This document shows positions 1 through 11,937 of a stretch of 64,000 nt of DNA, in pieces (the first letter of the stretch is position 1; each line of letters starts with the position of its first letter). The notes beneath the pieces were generated by a model. It was given only the letters and a program-made list of their open reading frames with translations. It made no database searches and was not told the origin of the DNA. The position numbers and the translations under genes were made by a program. The DNA lies in the NCBI RefSeq assembly GCF_027244095.1, contig NC_069657.1, positions 144,146,857-144,210,856 on the forward strand. Direction: 5' to 3'. The stretch is from Hemicordylus capensis (Eukaryota; Chordata; Lepidosauria; Squamata; Cordylidae).

Positions 1-1150
1 ATAACAAATTTATTTATTTATTTATCTATTTAGTTATTACATTTCTATATTGCTCCATCCAAAGGCTCTGGGCAGTGCATAGCAAGTAAAAAACAAAAAC
101 AAACACCATTTGAAACACACAAACTGCTTAAAACAATATAAAAACAAATTTAAAACAGTTCAGAGCCATTTAAAACCAATTAAAAATACTTAAGAACAAT
201 TTAAAAACCTTGGAATGCCAGGCCAAACAAATAAGTCTTTAGAGCTCTCTTGAACGCCAACAACGAGCCCAACTACGGACATCTGCCCGGACTGTATTCC
301 ACAGACCAGGAGCAGCTGCAGAGAAGGCCCAGTTCCGAGTCCACACCAGACATGCTGATGCTAACTGGAGACAGACCTCTCCAGATGACCTCAGTGTACA
401 ATGGGGATCATACAGAAGAAGGTGCTCTCTAAGGTAACCATTCAGGCTTAAGCCATTCAGGCTTTAAAGGTGATAACCAGCACTTTGTATTTTGCTCTGA
501 AACATATTGGCAACCAATGCAATTGTTTGAGAACAGGCATAATATGGTCTCTCTGGGTCACCCCAGAGACCAATCTGGCTTCCGCATTCTGAACTAACTG
601 AAGTTTCTGGACTACATACAAAGGCAGCCCCATGTAGAGCGCATTGCAGTAGTCAAGCTGGGAGGTTACCAGCTGATGCACCACTGTTTTGAGATCGTTC
701 TCTTCAAGGAATGGATGCAGCTGTCGAATCAGCCAAAGTTGATGGAAAGTGCTCCTGGCCATAGACTCCACCTGAGGTTCCAGGGTGAGGCCTGGATCCA
801 AGAGCATTCCCAAGCTGCATATCTGTTCCTTCTTGGGGAGTGTAACCCCACCCCATACAGGAAGATCTAACTCATCCCTCAAATTCTGATCCCCCACAAT
901 GATCATTTTGCTTGGATGCAGCTTCAATTTGTTGTTTCTCATCCAGCCCATTACTGCCCGTAGGCAGGCATTTAGGGAGTGAATGCCATTTCCTGATGAT
1001 GATGAAGATAAGGTGAAACAGATTTGGGTGTCATCAGCATACTGGTAACATCCTGCACCAAATCTCCTGATGACCTCACCTTTTTTTTGGTAGATGTTAA
1101 AAAGTGTTGGTGACAGAATGGAGCCCTGAGGGACTCCATATAAGACAATG
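1..1150 (-). mobile_element. L2/CR1-group LINE, 3' part (RT end plus 3'UTR)
   Basis: Minus-strand reading from about 1150 to 457 gives the second half of a non-LTR reverse transcriptase: VPQGSILSP, then the catalytic YADDTQI, then the C-terminal stretch LQLVQNAEARLVSG and HWLPICFRAKYKVLVITFKA. Below 457 lies a non-coding 3'UTR that ends in an A/T-rich TTTA-type tail at 1-40. The endonuclease and the front of the RT are absent, so it is a typical 5'-truncated copy. The same family recurs at 14.5 and 52.5 kb. Assignment to the L2 rather than another jockey-group clade is by resemblance only. Confidence 0.8.
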
Positions 1151-1566
1151 GCTGACATACCACACAGTCTTCCATGCTCACACTGAGGGTGCTGCTGTGT
1201 CATCCTAATGACAATTTTGAAACTGCACACGTGCAAATGCCAAAATTGTGCAAGAGATTTGCATATTCACACAACCATTATTTCCAATGGCTGTGTGATT
1301 ATGCAGCTCCCTTGCACAATTTCAGCATTTGTGCAAATGTGCTGTTTTGCAACTATCATTATGAAGACACAGCAGCACATGCAGTGTGCTAAATGCACAA
1401 CGTATGTCAACCAGCTATTCCGCTACATTCAAATGCTTATCTGGCCTTTTTTTCTCCTGTTTCAACATTATCACCATACATTATCATTAAGACTTTGTGC
1501 TTGCATTTCTTTTTTGAGGGTTAGTTGCATTTCTTATAAATATAAAGTGATATAACCTTGGGAGGT
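1151..1566. other. Intergenic, nothing recognised
   Basis: A/T-rich sequence between the LINE and the palindromic MITE. Short open frames here have no recognisable motif. Confidence 0.5.
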
Positions 1567-1771
1567 CATTCACACAATCAAAAACTGTGCTCTATCGGGT
1601 TTGGGAGCTGTGTGTGCTCCCAATTTTCAGTTGTGTGGAAGCAAGGTAAAAGGAAAACCTGGAAAAGAGGAAAATATGGTTTTCTTTCTACCTTGTTTCC
1701 ACACAACTGAAAATTGGGAGTACACACAGCTCCCAAACCCAGATAGAACACAGTTTTTAATTGTGTGAATG
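1567..1771. mobile_element. Palindromic MITE, about 205 bp
   Basis: A near-perfect inverted repeat. It starts CATTCACACAAT and ends ATTGTGTGAATG, and the complementarity runs inward through TTTGGGAGCTGTGTG and CAATTTTCAGTTGTGTGGAA to a purine-rich loop around 1650-1675. It has no coding capacity. No clear target-site duplication was found, so the superfamily is open. Confidence 0.75.
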
Positions 1772-2284
1772 TTGTCTGGGTTTCTTACAGTTGTTTCCCC
1801 AGCTATAGCTTACTATATACATGCAGAAAAGCTTTCTCATTTAACATGTATATCCTTAAAAAGATTTGTGAGATAACAAGGTGGACCCAAACTTATGAAC
1901 AGGAGAGGCATGGATGGAGTCCTTGTGTGAGTGCATATTTCTTCCTATTCACAGAAGGAGCTTCTGTGAACACAACAGTAAGTTGAGATCATACATGGTA
2001 TATTTTAAGTGTGCCTTCCTCCAATCCAATTAAGCCTGAATACAACACAGAATGATGAATGCAACATATATACATATTCGTAAATCAATGCCCTCCCCCC
2101 AAAAAACAATGTTGATAATGGCACCATATCATAGGACTTTGCACACGCCTCCTTTGAGGAACTCTCTTTGTGTAGAATTGATATGACACAAACACGAAAT
2201 GTTGAAAGCCCTCATTTTTGTGTGTGTTCTTTTGTTTTGGCACAAAAATGGTAAAGATAAGTTCAGAGACAATCCTGTGAAACA
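1772..2284. other. Intergenic 3' flank of the first OR
   Basis: No gene or recognisable repeat seen. A minus-strand AATAAA hexamer (2285-2290) lies just beyond the OR stop codon. Whether it is the real polyadenylation signal cannot be told from sequence. Confidence 0.4.
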
Positions 2285-2293
2285 TTTATTGCC

Positions 2294-3229
2294 TTAAAGA
2301 AACCCCTTTCTCCTGATCACTCTCCTCAAAGAGTCCTTCACATCCTTGTTTCTTACACTGTAGATCAAGGGATTCAACATGGGGATCAACACTGTGTAGA
2401 ACATGGAGACCATCTTACCCTGATCTACTGAGAAGTTGCAGCTGGGCTGTATCACATAGATAAAGAAGAGAGTCCCAAAGAAGATTGAAACGGTGGTCAG
2501 GTGGGACAAGCAGGTGGAGAAAGTCTTGCGCCAGCCCTCCACTGAGTGGATCTTCAGGATGGCTGCAAAGATGTAGATGTAGGAAATGATAACAAGGGAG
2601 CTGCTGAGAGTGCCAAGTGTACAGGACATGACAAAAAGGACGACCTCATTGATTCGTGTGTCAGAGCACGACAGGGATATTACAGCAGGTATGTCACAGA
2701 AGAAGTGATTGATCCTTGACTTGCAGAAGGTTAACTGGAAAGTTAAACTTGTATGTGTAACAGCATTTAAGAGTCCTACAAAATAGGGACCAGCCAACAA
2801 CTGGACACATACTTTCCTTGACATAATGACTGTATACAGCAGTGGGTTAGAAATGGCTACATACCGATCATATGCCATTGAAGCCAAAAGGTAACATTCA
2901 ACACCCAGGAAAAGACCAAAAAACCACATCTGTGCTGCACACCCAGCCAAGGAAATAGTTTTGCTTTTCACTATAAAATCCATCAACATCTTGGGAGTGA
3001 CAACAGAAGAATAGCAGAGGTCCACAAAGGACAGGTTGCTGAGGAAGAAGTACATTGGGGTGTGGAGTCGGGAGTCAATCTTGATTAACAGGAGCATCCC
3101 AAGATTTCCTACCAAGGTGATGAGGTAGACCACCAGGAAGAAGATGAAGAGCATAATCTGCAGCTCTGGAGAGCCAGTGAATCCCAGGAGGATGAATTCA
3201 TACACCATGGTGTGATTTTCTTTTGCCAT
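2294..3229 (-). CDS. Olfactory receptor, class II (OR5/8/9-like), intact
   Basis: A 311-residue seven-helix odorant receptor, expected to sit in the ciliary membrane of olfactory neurons and signal through G-olf. The N-glycosylation sequon NHT is at residues 5-7. TM1 carries LVGNLG (40-44), then [10 protein letters not shown] (58-67), the conserved extracellular Cys97, MAYDRYVAI (118-126) ending TM3, SYIYI in TM5, [10 protein letters not shown] before TM6, and [12 protein letters not shown] in TM7. Length and motif order match the family. The frame is open further upstream, but the start at MAKENHT follows a splice acceptor by 11 nt and aligns with the two paralogues at 13.5 and 23.8 kb. Unlike those paralogues it has one extra residue in the third extracellular loop (IQ where they have R). 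The family call is by resemblance only; OR identity is certain. Confidence 0.96.
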   Translation of the reverse strand: MAKENHTMVYEFILLGFTGSPELQIMLFIFFLVVYLITLVGNLGMLLLIKIDSRLHTPMYFFLSNLSFVDLCYSSVVTPKMLMDFIVKSKTISLAGCAAQMWFFGLFLGVECYLLASMAYDRYVAISNPLLYTVIMSRKVCVQLLAGPYFVGLLNAVTHTSLTFQLTFCKSRINHFFCDIPAVISLSCSDTRINEVVLFVMSCTLGTLSSSLVIISYIYIFAAILKIHSVEGWRKTFSTCLSHLTTVSIFFGTLFFIYVIQPSCNFSVDQGKMVSMFYTVLIPMLNPLIYSVRNKDVKDSLRRVIRRKGFL

Positions 3230-3240
3230 TGCTTTCCTTG

Positions 3241-3262
3241 CTGTGTAGATAAAAAGTAGGAA
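3241..3262 (-). other. Splice acceptor of the OR coding exon
   Basis: Read on the minus strand, a pyrimidine-rich tract ends CTACACAG, with the AG at 3242-3241, 11 nt before the ATG. The same layout precedes the other ORs here and supports the chosen start. The upstream 5'UTR exon was not located. Confidence 0.7.
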
Positions 3263-3919
3263 TGTTCTTTTATGATGTAGATAATAGCACTTACAAAATA
3301 TGGATACTATGGATGCTTCTAACTTTCTACTCCAGCAGTTGCATATTTTCAGAAGTCTTCTGTTTTGAAACATTTCTTAAAGTCCCAAACCATGATACCT
3401 ATAACACAATCAAAATGTATTCTGCTTCTCTTTTTTACAGGATTCATCTTGCAGCCCCAATTTATTGTGTAATTAACTTGTTTTAGGAAGTTAAGTCTCT
3501 AGGTTATGTTGGGAGAAATGAAAAGCTATTAGAAGGAGGAGTGCTGATAGAATGAGAGAGTTGAAATATTTCCTGTTTGAGAAAAAGAGGAAAAAAATGT
3601 CTTTTCAATTAGTCCACATAATGCAATTTGAAGCAAAAACTAAAGATGACCCCTTTTCATCTTGCTAAGATTCAACCAGTTTTTAAAATTTATTTCACTT
3701 TAAAAAAAAACACTTGTCCCAAATACGGTATGCCTTGGTCTGCTTAGCATTGTGATTTGGAGTTGGATTCTAAGAATGGAAGAAATTCCATCAATCCCCC
3801 CTCCTTTTGCAGCCCTCTGTGCCCCTTGAAAATCTGCTCCTGAAAGTTTTCCAACCCTTCCCCCTTGCACGATAGAACTTCTTCTGTTTCCAGAAATTGT
3901 TCTTAGGATACAACCCGCA
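3263..3919. other. OR upstream intron-like sequence
   Basis: No transposon or gene recognised. By position it should hold the intron between the 5'UTR exon and coding exon of the first OR. Confidence 0.4.
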
Positions 3920-4200
3920 GAATGTTTATTGCTTCTTCCTTCACTAATATAATCAACACTGATGGGAAGGATGAAATGATGAATTTGTCTGCTGGACCTA
4001 GCAATTCTCGAGATGCTACAGTCTTCTACATGACAGTTCCAATGCTGCACCACAGCCAAAGCCTTTATATTTTGAACAGTTGCGCTTGGAGCTGTGAGAC
4101 TGTACCGTACTGTCAGGTAGTCAGCTGCAATTATCTTTTGTTCCACTGGGTATGGAAATTAATTGAACTGAAAATGTTTTCATTTGAAAATGTGTCAGCC
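3920..4200 (-). promoter_or_regulatory. Conserved OR 5'-flank block, copy 1
   Basis: The stretch at about 4120-4190 (CAATTATCTTTTG, GAAATTAATT, CATTTGAAAA in order) recurs near 26.05-26.12 kb upstream of the third OR and near 39.36-39.43 kb upstream of the OR scrap. Its repeated position 5' of ORs suggests a duplicated flank that may include promoter or 5'UTR exon sequence. The function is inferred, not shown. Confidence 0.45.
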
Positions 4201-4381
4201 ATGATAAAGTGCATTTTCCTCATTTGCTGTCCTTGCAAAACAAGAATGTGCCCTGTAATGTCACTCACATTCAGTATACAGAACAAGTCTGGAGTTTGGG
4301 GAGTCTGGAAGAGATTTCCACTTGCTTTTGACATAGACTCCTTTGAGGCCTTCAGACTGCTCAGTCCTTGATTGCTTCTCA

Positions 4382-4690
4382 GACATAGGAACATAGGGAG
4401 CTGCCTTATTCTGAGTCAGATCATTGGTCCATCTAGCTCACTATTGTCTACACAGTCTGGCAGGGGCTTCTCCAAGGTTGCAGGCAGGAATCTCTCCCAG
4501 CCCTATCTTGGAGATGTTGCCAGGGAGAGAGCTTGGAGCCTTCTGTATGCAAACATGCAGGTGCTCTTCCCTGAGTGGCCCCCAATCCCCTAAGGGAAAT
4601 ATCTTACAGCGCTCACACGTGTATCTCATTCAAATGCAAACCAGGATGGACTCTGCTTAGCAAAAGGAACAATTCATGCTTGCTATCAGA
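4382..4690 (-). mobile_element. 5S-rRNA-derived SINE with CR1-like tail
   Basis: On the minus strand the head reads TTTGCTAAGCAGAGTC, a decayed version of the 5S rRNA internal promoter region (normally GCTAAGCAGGGTC). The middle, with CTGTAAGATATTTCCCTTAG, matches the copy at 21.9-22.2 kb. The tail, GACTCAGAATAAGGCAGC then CTATGTTCCTATG, resembles a CR1 3' end. It is probably the 5S-type SINE family known from lizards. Confidence 0.8.
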
Positions 4691-5042
4691 AGAATAGTTC
4701 TCCTCCCTGGAGTTTTCTGGACTATGAGATTTGCAACGGGTAACGCATTGCAAAGTGTGACAGAATAGTGCAACAGTTTAAAACAGAGAGTAAAGTGTTA
4801 TTCAATGCTTCATTGCAGGCTGGTGGCCATTCATATTTTCCATCCATTGCAATGTGTTTTCAAGGCAGGACTGTCCATATTCTCCTTGAAATGCGTTTAT
4901 CTGCCCCTTCTCCTGCTCCATTTGGGCCAATGGAGTTGTGGTGGGGTGTGTGTGTGTGATATGAATTGGGTTTTTTTGGTAACTTCTTTATTGCCTTTTG
5001 CAAATCCACCAGCAGGGGGAAGCACCATTTCAAAACAAAAAT
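4691..5042. other. Intergenic, nothing recognised
   Basis: Unique-looking sequence with a short GT run near 4950. No gene or repeat identified. Confidence 0.4.
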
Positions 5043-5050
5043 TTAACCTT

Positions 5051-7859
5051 TAACTGTATGTTAAAGAAGGGATAGAATCTAACAAGCTAGAAAACCTAAG
5101 TGGACTGGAGTCCTCCACAGAAACCCTGTGGGTGACTATACAAGGCCGGAAAGGGAACGTGCTACTGGGGACATGCTATCGCCCTCTGGATCATAATGCC
5201 GACAGTGACTGGGAGTTGCAGGAGGAAATCAGGGAGGCGTCACGGAGAGGCAGGGCTGTAATTATGGGTGATTTCAACTACCCACACATAGACTGGGTAA
5301 ATTCACATTCAAGTCAGGACAAAGAGGTCAAATTTCTAGATATGCTAAATGACTGTGCCCTAGAACAGTTGGTCATGGAACCGACCAGAGAGAAGGCGAC
5401 CTTGGATCTAATTCTGAGTGACACCCAGGACCTGGTGCGTGATGTCAGTGTCATCGACCCTTTAGGGAACAGTGACCACAGTGCCATCAAATTCAGCATA
5501 CATGCGGGGAGAGAATCACCAAGGATGTCAAACACAGACATTTTGAATTTCAGAAGAGGAAACTTCTCCAAAATGAGGAGTATGGTGAAAAGAAAGCTGA
5601 GGGGGGAAATCAGGAGAGTCACTTCGCTCCAGAATGCATGGCGTTTACTCAAAACCACAATACTAGAAGCCCAGTCAGCTTGTATACCCAAAAGGAGGAA
5701 AGGTACCACTAAGTCCAGGAGGATGCCAGCGTGGTTAACGGGTACTGTCAAAGAAGCCATAAAAGGGAAGAAGACTTCCTTCCGAAATTGGAAGGCCTGT
5801 CCAAACGAAGAGAACAGAAAGGAACACAAACTCTGGCAAAAGAAATGCAAGGTGACAATAAGGGAGGCAAAAAGAGAGTTTGAGGAACATTTAGCCAAAA
5901 GTATCATGGGGAATAACAAAAACTTCTTTAAGTACATCAGAAGCAGGAAACCTGCCAGGGAGGCGGTTGGGCCATTAGACAATGAGGGAGTGAAAGGGAT
6001 TATTAAGGAGGATATGGAAGTTGCAGAGAAACTGAATGAGTTCTTTGCGTCTGTCTTCACGGCAGAGGATACTGAGCATATGCCTGTTCCTGAACCAGGC
6101 TTTTTAGGGATGGAGGATAGAGAGCTGAGTCAGATAGAAGTGACAAGGGATGATGTTCTAAACTGTTTGGAAAAACTGAAAGCTAACAAATCACCAGGGC
6201 CGGATGGCATCCATCCAAGAGTCCTCAAAGAACTCAAATGTGAAATTGCCGACCTCCTTGCTAAAATATTTAACTTATCCCTGAAATTGGGCTCTGTACC
6301 AGAGGCCTGGAGAGTAGCAAATGTAACACCGATTTTCAAAAAGGGATCCAGGGGCGTCCGGGGAATTACAGGCTGGTTAGCCTAACGTCTGTTCCGGGCA
6401 AATTGATGGAAAGCATCCTCAATGATAAAATTGTAAAGCACCTAGAAGAACAGGCCCTGCTCGGAGTGAGCCAGCATGGCTTCCGCAAAGGTAAATCTTG
6501 CCCACCAACCTTTTAGACTTCTTTGAGAGTGTCAACGAGTGTGTGGATCAAGGTGATCCAGTTGACATAGTCTACCTGGACTTCCAAAAAGCTTTTGACA
6601 AAGTTCCTCATCAAAGACTCCAGAGGAAACTTAGCGGTCATGGGATAAGGGGACAAGTACATGTGTGGATTGCTAACTGGTTGAAAGACAGGAAACAGAG
6701 GGTAGGTATAAATGGAGAGTTTTCACAATGGAGGGAAGTAAGAAGTGGGGTCCCCCAGGGATCTGTACTGGGACCGGTGCTTTTTAATTTATTCATAAAT
6801 GATCTAGAAGCAGGGGTAAGCAGCGATGTGGCCAAATTTGCAGATGATACCAAACTCTTCCGGGTAGTGAAATCCGAAACGGATTGTGAGCAGCTCCAAA
6901 AGGATCTCTCCAAACTGGGGGAGTGGGTGACAAAATGGCAAATGCGGTTCAATGTTAGCAAGTGTAAAGTGATGCACATTGGGACAAAAAACCCCAACTT
7001 CAAGTATATGCTGATGGGATCCGAGCTGTCAGTGACTGTGCAGGAGAGGGATCTTGGGGTTGTTGTTGACAGCTCATTGAAAGTGTTGACTCAATGTGCG
7101 GCAGCTGTGAAAAAGGCAAATTCCATGCTAGGGATCATTAGAAAGGGGATTGAAAATAAAACAGCTAACATTATAATGCCCTTATACAAAACTATGGTGC
7201 GACCACACTTGGAGTACTGCGTACAATTCTGGTCACCACATCTTAAAAAGGACATTGTTGAACTGGAGAAGGTACAGAAGAGGGCAACCAAGATGATCAG
7301 GGAGCTAGAGCACCTTTCTTATGAGGCAAGACTACAACACCTGGGGCGTTTTAGTTTAGAAAAAAGACGTCTGCGGGGAGACATGATAGAGGTCTATAAA
7401 ATCATGCATGGCATGGAAAAAGTGGAGAGAGAGAGATTTTTTCCCCTCTCACACAACACTAGAACCAGGAGTCACTCCATGAAATTGATTGCCAGGAGGT
7501 CTAGGACCAACAAATGGAAGTACTTTTTCACACAACGCGTGATCCACTTGTGGAACTCTCTGCCACAGGATGTGGTGACAGCCAACAACCTGGATGGCTT
7601 TAAGAGGGGTTTGGATGACTTCATGGAGGAGAGGTCTAACAATGGCTACTAGTCAGAGGGCTGTGGGCCACCTCCAGCCTCAAGGGCAGGGTGCCTCTGA
7701 GTACCAGTTGCAGGGGAGTAATGGCAGGAGAGAGGGCATGCCCTCAACTCCTGTCTGTGGCTTCCAGCGGCATCTGGTGGGCCACTGTGTGAAACAGGAT
7801 GCTGGACCAGATGGGCCATGGGCCTGATCCAGCAGGGCTGTTCTTATGTTCCTATGTTC
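5051..7859 (+). mobile_element. CR1 LINE, nearly complete ORF2
   Basis: Encodes most of a CR1 ORF2. The C-terminal half of the APE-type endonuclease has LLGTCYRP, GDFNYPHIDW and GNSDHSAI at about 5170-5500. The linker follows, then the reverse transcriptase with NKSPGPDGIHP (about 6190), VPQGSVLGPVLFN (about 6750) and the catalytic FADDTKLF (about 6840). The C-terminal domain ends ERSNNGY at 7650. A 3'UTR ends in the CR1 signature CTTATGTTCCTATGTTCT. The 5' end is truncated inside the endonuclease. The frame is broken twice by what look like one-base losses, near 6350 and near 6500, with no other interruption, so the copy is fairly young. TTAACCTT flanks both ends (5043-5050 and 7860-7867), a candidate target-site duplication. 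Confidence 0.93.
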
Positions 7860-8059
7860 TTAACCTTGTCTTGCATCATTCCAGTTTTGTGCATGCAATA
7901 AGCAGGGGAAATTTAAAAAAGAAAAGGGGGAGTGGGGTGCATGAAGAGATCGTTTGGAGTGACAAAACAAGGGAACTGCTTGGGGCGGGGAGCAAAAGGG
8001 AATCCTGTGGCGAGCCAGGAAGGGGGAAAGACAGGAACTGGCACACCTCCAGAGAAATA

Positions 8060-8064
8060 AATAA

Positions 8065-8096
<32 letters not shown>
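8060..8096. repeat. (GATA)n microsatellite
   Basis: About eight AGAT/GATA units, preceded by AAATAAATAAAT. Confidence 0.95.
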
Positions 8097-8159
8097 GAGG
8101 GAGGAGGCGGTGTCAAGGAGGGGAGGTGAATACGCCTCCAGTGAGGACTGTGGGATTGC

Positions 8160-8350
8160 AAAGAAGTAAATGAATCATGATTCAGTTCAATGGGCTTCCT
8201 TTTAAGTAAGTGACTGTTCTCCCTCCCTCCCTTTGCCTTGTAGTGTGCAAGCTGGATTGCACAGAAGTCAATAATTTAGTTCAATGGGCTTCCTCTTCAG
8301 TAAAAGTGCACAAGAAAGGGTTGGATTCAGAAATCTGCTCACCTGCACCA
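8160..8350. repeat. Two-copy diverged direct repeat, about 94 bp
   Basis: AGTTCAATGGGCTTCCT occurs at 8184 and again at 8278, in similar context with GTAAGTG/GTAAAAGTGC following. It resembles a widespread short lizard repeat, also seen in part at 9955-10048. Confidence 0.5.
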
Positions 8351-9430
8351 GTATGTGTCTCTGGGCAAAGTATCAACTTTAAAAGGGACTGCATAAAATA
8401 ACCCTGTGGAATAATAATAATACTCCTCTGATTTCCTCCCTCCCCCCATCACCCCTCCCCTTCTGTGTTGACAAGCTCTAGTTTTATTATCTAGGAAGCA
8501 AGCGGAGGAGGAGGGAGGTGTGGGGTTTGGGATCTGTGGGGAGGAAAGGAAGGGAAAGCCAAGATTTCTTCCTGTCTGTTTCTCTTCCTGCGGTGGGGGT
8601 GGGGGGGTGGGGCGGGGGCGGAGGAAGTAAGCACAGGTGTGTGTATGGGAGAGGAACTGTCCAAACTGCGACATGCTGCAATGCATAAACTCTGTTGTAA
8701 GCCTCCCTACCACGGAAAAATATGGCTATGTTCCTGCAACACTATTACCACATAATAGATCCATAATACATCATTAAAATTTGAAACAAGGCATTGGAAA
8801 TATGGATGGCACCCTGCTGACAGCGCAGCAAGCACAATGTCAAAACACTGGCAATACGGAGGGGCACTTATGGGACATGTGGCAGCGTGTAATCTGCAAA
8901 ACACCCCTGAGAGCCTTTTTCAGAAGGCATTTGGAATGTTGATGAAATGCTTTTTAAGTGTTCTGTGTTTAATCATAATGTTGAGATAGTTTTTATGATG
9001 TATCTTCTTTGATGTTTTTAGAGAACATAAAGCAGGCAAGAAATATACTGAACAAATAACCTTCCATGTTTTCCAGAAACAGTAATATTTGGTGAGCATT
9101 GATATTTTAGTACAGTATTATTAAAAAAGGAGGGTTTTTTCACCAGTTTTCAGCAAATGACCAGCAGATGGTGCTAAGAAATTGCATAATGTGTTTAAAT
9201 GTCATTTGGATTCCCCAGAAAATCTCTTGTTGCAATTTGTATTCAATAAATTGTTGTATAGATAGACCCCACAGAGAGCTATTGTGTGTAGAGATCATGT
9301 GTAGGAGAGAAAGCGAAGGTTCAGAGGAGAGCTCAGAGTGATTGAGTTTGCCTTGGCTGAGATTGCATTCAAATGTAAATTTTAATTTAATTGGACCCAT
9401 TTGCTGTCTGCTGGAGTCCTCCCGCCTCTT
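8351..9430. other. Intergenic, low complexity then unique sequence
   Basis: 8410-8640 is rich in G/GGA runs. 8700-9430 shows no gene or repeat that I recognise. Confidence 0.4.
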
Positions 9431-9439
9431 CCTCCTCAG

Positions 9440-9556
9440 AATCAGGAAGGGAAGAGTGAAGTGCAAGCTATCACTCAGCTGGCAGGTCCCCCCCCCAAGG
9501 ACCCAGGGACAATTGTCCCCCTCTCCCCTTGTTGAATTATAGCTATGCTCCTGACC
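9440..9556 (-). mobile_element. Fragment of a CAGGGG-type hAT MITE
   Basis: The segment with CAGGGACAATTGTCC, TTGTTGAATTATAG and terminal GCTCCTG matches the end of the element at 62.95-63.35 kb. The other terminus was not located. Confidence 0.5.
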
Positions 9557-9581
9557 CTCACATTTTGAATAAGGTAGGCTT

Positions 9582-9934
9582 TGTAGGGGAAAAATGGCCG
9601 TTCAGTCCCCAAATAGCACAGCAAAAACAGTTTGGTGAGAAAGCAGCAAAGCAAGAGGTCTTGAGACAGTTCTTTAGTACTGAAGAACTACAGAGATTTA
9701 TTTAAAGAAAAGGTTACAAACAAATGTGAAAAAGCTTGCAGCTTAATTTCAGCTGTAGCTCATGGCTGAAGAGAGAGACCAAAACAAACAGCCATCTCTG
9801 GAGAGACAAAATGAGGACAAAGAGGGGAGGAGTCCAGCACTTTTATCCATATAAAAGCTAGGTCCCCACCCCCCGGTAGTCACTATGAGACATTGCAGCT
9901 GAGAGCTGATGCTGCCAGGGTCCTAGTTCCAACA
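9582..9934 (-). mobile_element. Solo LTR (retrovirus-like fossil)
   Basis: Read on the minus strand it begins TG and ends CA, with a TATA-like CTTTTATATGGATAAAAG, then an AAATAAA polyadenylation signal, then a U5-like end. GGCTT flanks both sides (9577-9581 and 9935-9939) as a 5-bp target-site duplication. No internal coding region is present, so it is a solo LTR left by recombination. The family was not identified. The intact duplication suggests moderate age. Confidence 0.75.
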
Positions 9935-9954
9935 GGCTTCAGCTAATCTTACTG

Positions 9955-10048
9955 TCCATCATATGCATATTTACTCAGAAGTAAGTGCCACTGAGTTCAG
10001 TAGGCTTTACTCCTAGATAAATATGCATAGGAATGTAGCTCATTAAGT
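9955..10048. repeat. Short reptile interspersed repeat
   Basis: TTTACTCAGAAGTAAGTGCC, GAGTTCAGTAGGCTTTACTC and GTAGCTC in order resemble a very common short lizard repeat with a weak inverted-repeat structure. Confidence 0.5.
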
Positions 10049-10675
10049 GGCTGTTGTGTAGGCCTTGGCTATTTCTGGATGAAGTGTGCTGTGTCTGCAG
10101 TTGGGAAAGAAGCTAGTTAGGTTCCAAACTTAAAGGATGAAAAAAAATGCACATAGATAGATAGAGACGTGTCTCTAATGCCAAAAGATCTAGGAAGGAA
10201 GAGAACAAAACAGACACAGATATGTTCCTCGCTCTTCCTTTCCTCCACCTTTCTTAAGATAAGTCTTGTTCTCCCCCAGTCCCCAAAGGCTCCCCTAGCA
10301 TGAAGCAGGCTGAAGTGGTCACCTCAGACAGCAGGCTTGGAGGTGGGGGTGGCTGTAGACTTGTCCTGCCCCACACAGTCTGTTGGCCCTTGCCTGCTTT
10401 CCCCCCTTTCCTGCTTGCAGAAAGAGAAGTGGAGTACTTCAGTTGTCCTAAGTGGCTCATACACTCTCCTTCCACCTTCTGTGAGTAAGAGGAGGAGGAG
10501 AGGACTGGCTAGCTCAGTCACCATTGGGGTGGTTGGGCAGCAAACAGCAGGGCATGATCCCTACCCAAGCCTTGCTGTTCTGCTCTGTTTGGGAGATGGT
10601 CACACACCCAGTTGCCTTTCTTCCCCTTCTTCCTGTGGCTGCCAGGAAGTCCCCATCACACCCCAGGTTCACCTG

Positions 10676-10710
<35 letters not shown>

Positions 10711-11317
10711 ATATATGAAATACATAAACATTTTATAAGAAAAAAGTGGCAATTTTATTGTTCTCAAAGTAATGTTTTTTTAAAAAGTTGTTTGATGCAT
10801 AGTTGCACAGCAGCCATTATGTCCTCATTGCTTTGGGCCCCTACACTTTAAAAGCACTTCCAGGCCCCCTGCCTTAACTTCCCTGATTTTGTTCTGTTTC
10901 CCCTTTTTCTTATCAGACCATTGTAGATTCTTCTCCCTCCTCCTTGGAGATTTTTTTAAAAAAACCCTATTAATAGTTAAGCAGTAACAACAACAACAAC
11001 GAAGTACATAGTTAACTATTTTATCTTACATACAGTTTATTAACTTCTCTTTTGTTTACAAATACTTATGTTCAATACAAATTACAAAAATCCTTCATAT
11101 ATTTTCCACCATACCCAACCTAACCTACACACGAGTTTGCCCCTTTGGGGACTTAACTACATGTATACATGTAGAGCCAGCGGCGGTAACTAAAGGTCTT
11201 GAGGAACAGCAGCTTTTGGAGGGGAATTTAGAGCAGAGACTTACTTGCAAGTGTGTATGTGTGTGTGTGTGTGTGTGTGCATGCTTAACCCTTTGCTACC
11301 CACAGATTCTCTACTTT
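10049..11317. repeat. Intergenic with two (TG)n microsatellites
   Basis: (TG)n at about 10679-10708 and 11249-11280, and a short CAA run near 10988. The rest contains no recognisable gene. Confidence 0.7.
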
Positions 11318-11592
11318 TACCCCTCCTAACTTGGCAAAGAGGCACCTTTTAATGTGGTGATTCTCTTTATTTAGCAGGTGGAGAGTAACTGGCCCTATCC
11401 ACTCCCAGAACAGTACCTCCAGTGACTGTTGCTGGTGTCTATCTTATGTTTCTTTTTAGATTATGAGCCCTTTGGGGACAAGGGTCCACCTTATTTATTT
11501 ATTATTTCTCTGTGTAAACTGCCCCGAGCTATTAGAAATCGAATGAATGAATGAATGAACGAATGAACAAATGAATGATTAAATAAATAAAT
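11318..11592 (+). repeat. Interspersed repeat family A, copy 1
   Basis: About 270 bp with ordered motifs AACTTGGCAAAGAGGCACC, TGTTGCTGGTGTCTATC, GAGCCCTTTGGGGACA and TGTAAACTGCCCCGAGC, ending in a (GAAT)n tail. Copies occur at 18.2, 24.85, 49.7(-) and 56.2(-) kb. The CTGCCC..GAGC end resembles the L2-group 3' end, so it may be a SINE or a LINE 3' terminus. Confidence 0.7.
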
Positions 11593-11937
11593 GGTCCCTG
11601 AGCCCCTTACCCTCTGGAATGCTTCAGAATGTGTGTTTGCCATTTGAAAAATACATCTTGAAAGCTGCAGGGGAAAAGGGGGCTGGGGAGGGATTTGGAA
11701 CAGAGAAGTGGTGCATGAGGGATGGGTAAAATGTCCAACAGCCTTTGTCACTCCATAGCTTGCCTCGAAGCTGCTTTTTTCTAGTAAAAGCAGCTGCTGG
11801 ACTCTTGAGCCATCCCTAGGATAAGCAGTGTCTGAGTTAAGGAGTGCCTCCCTGCCCCCCAATGGGAACAGTACACTCAACACCACCAAGCTCAGCTCAG
11901 TAGGTGCACTGGATAACTGCCTGCTTTTCTCAGGGGT

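Noticed and set aside
3230-3373. Open frame extending 48 codons upstream of the first OR's ATG
   Set aside because: It crosses a good splice acceptor at 3242, and paralogues lack any matching extension. Taken as chance openness of intron sequence.
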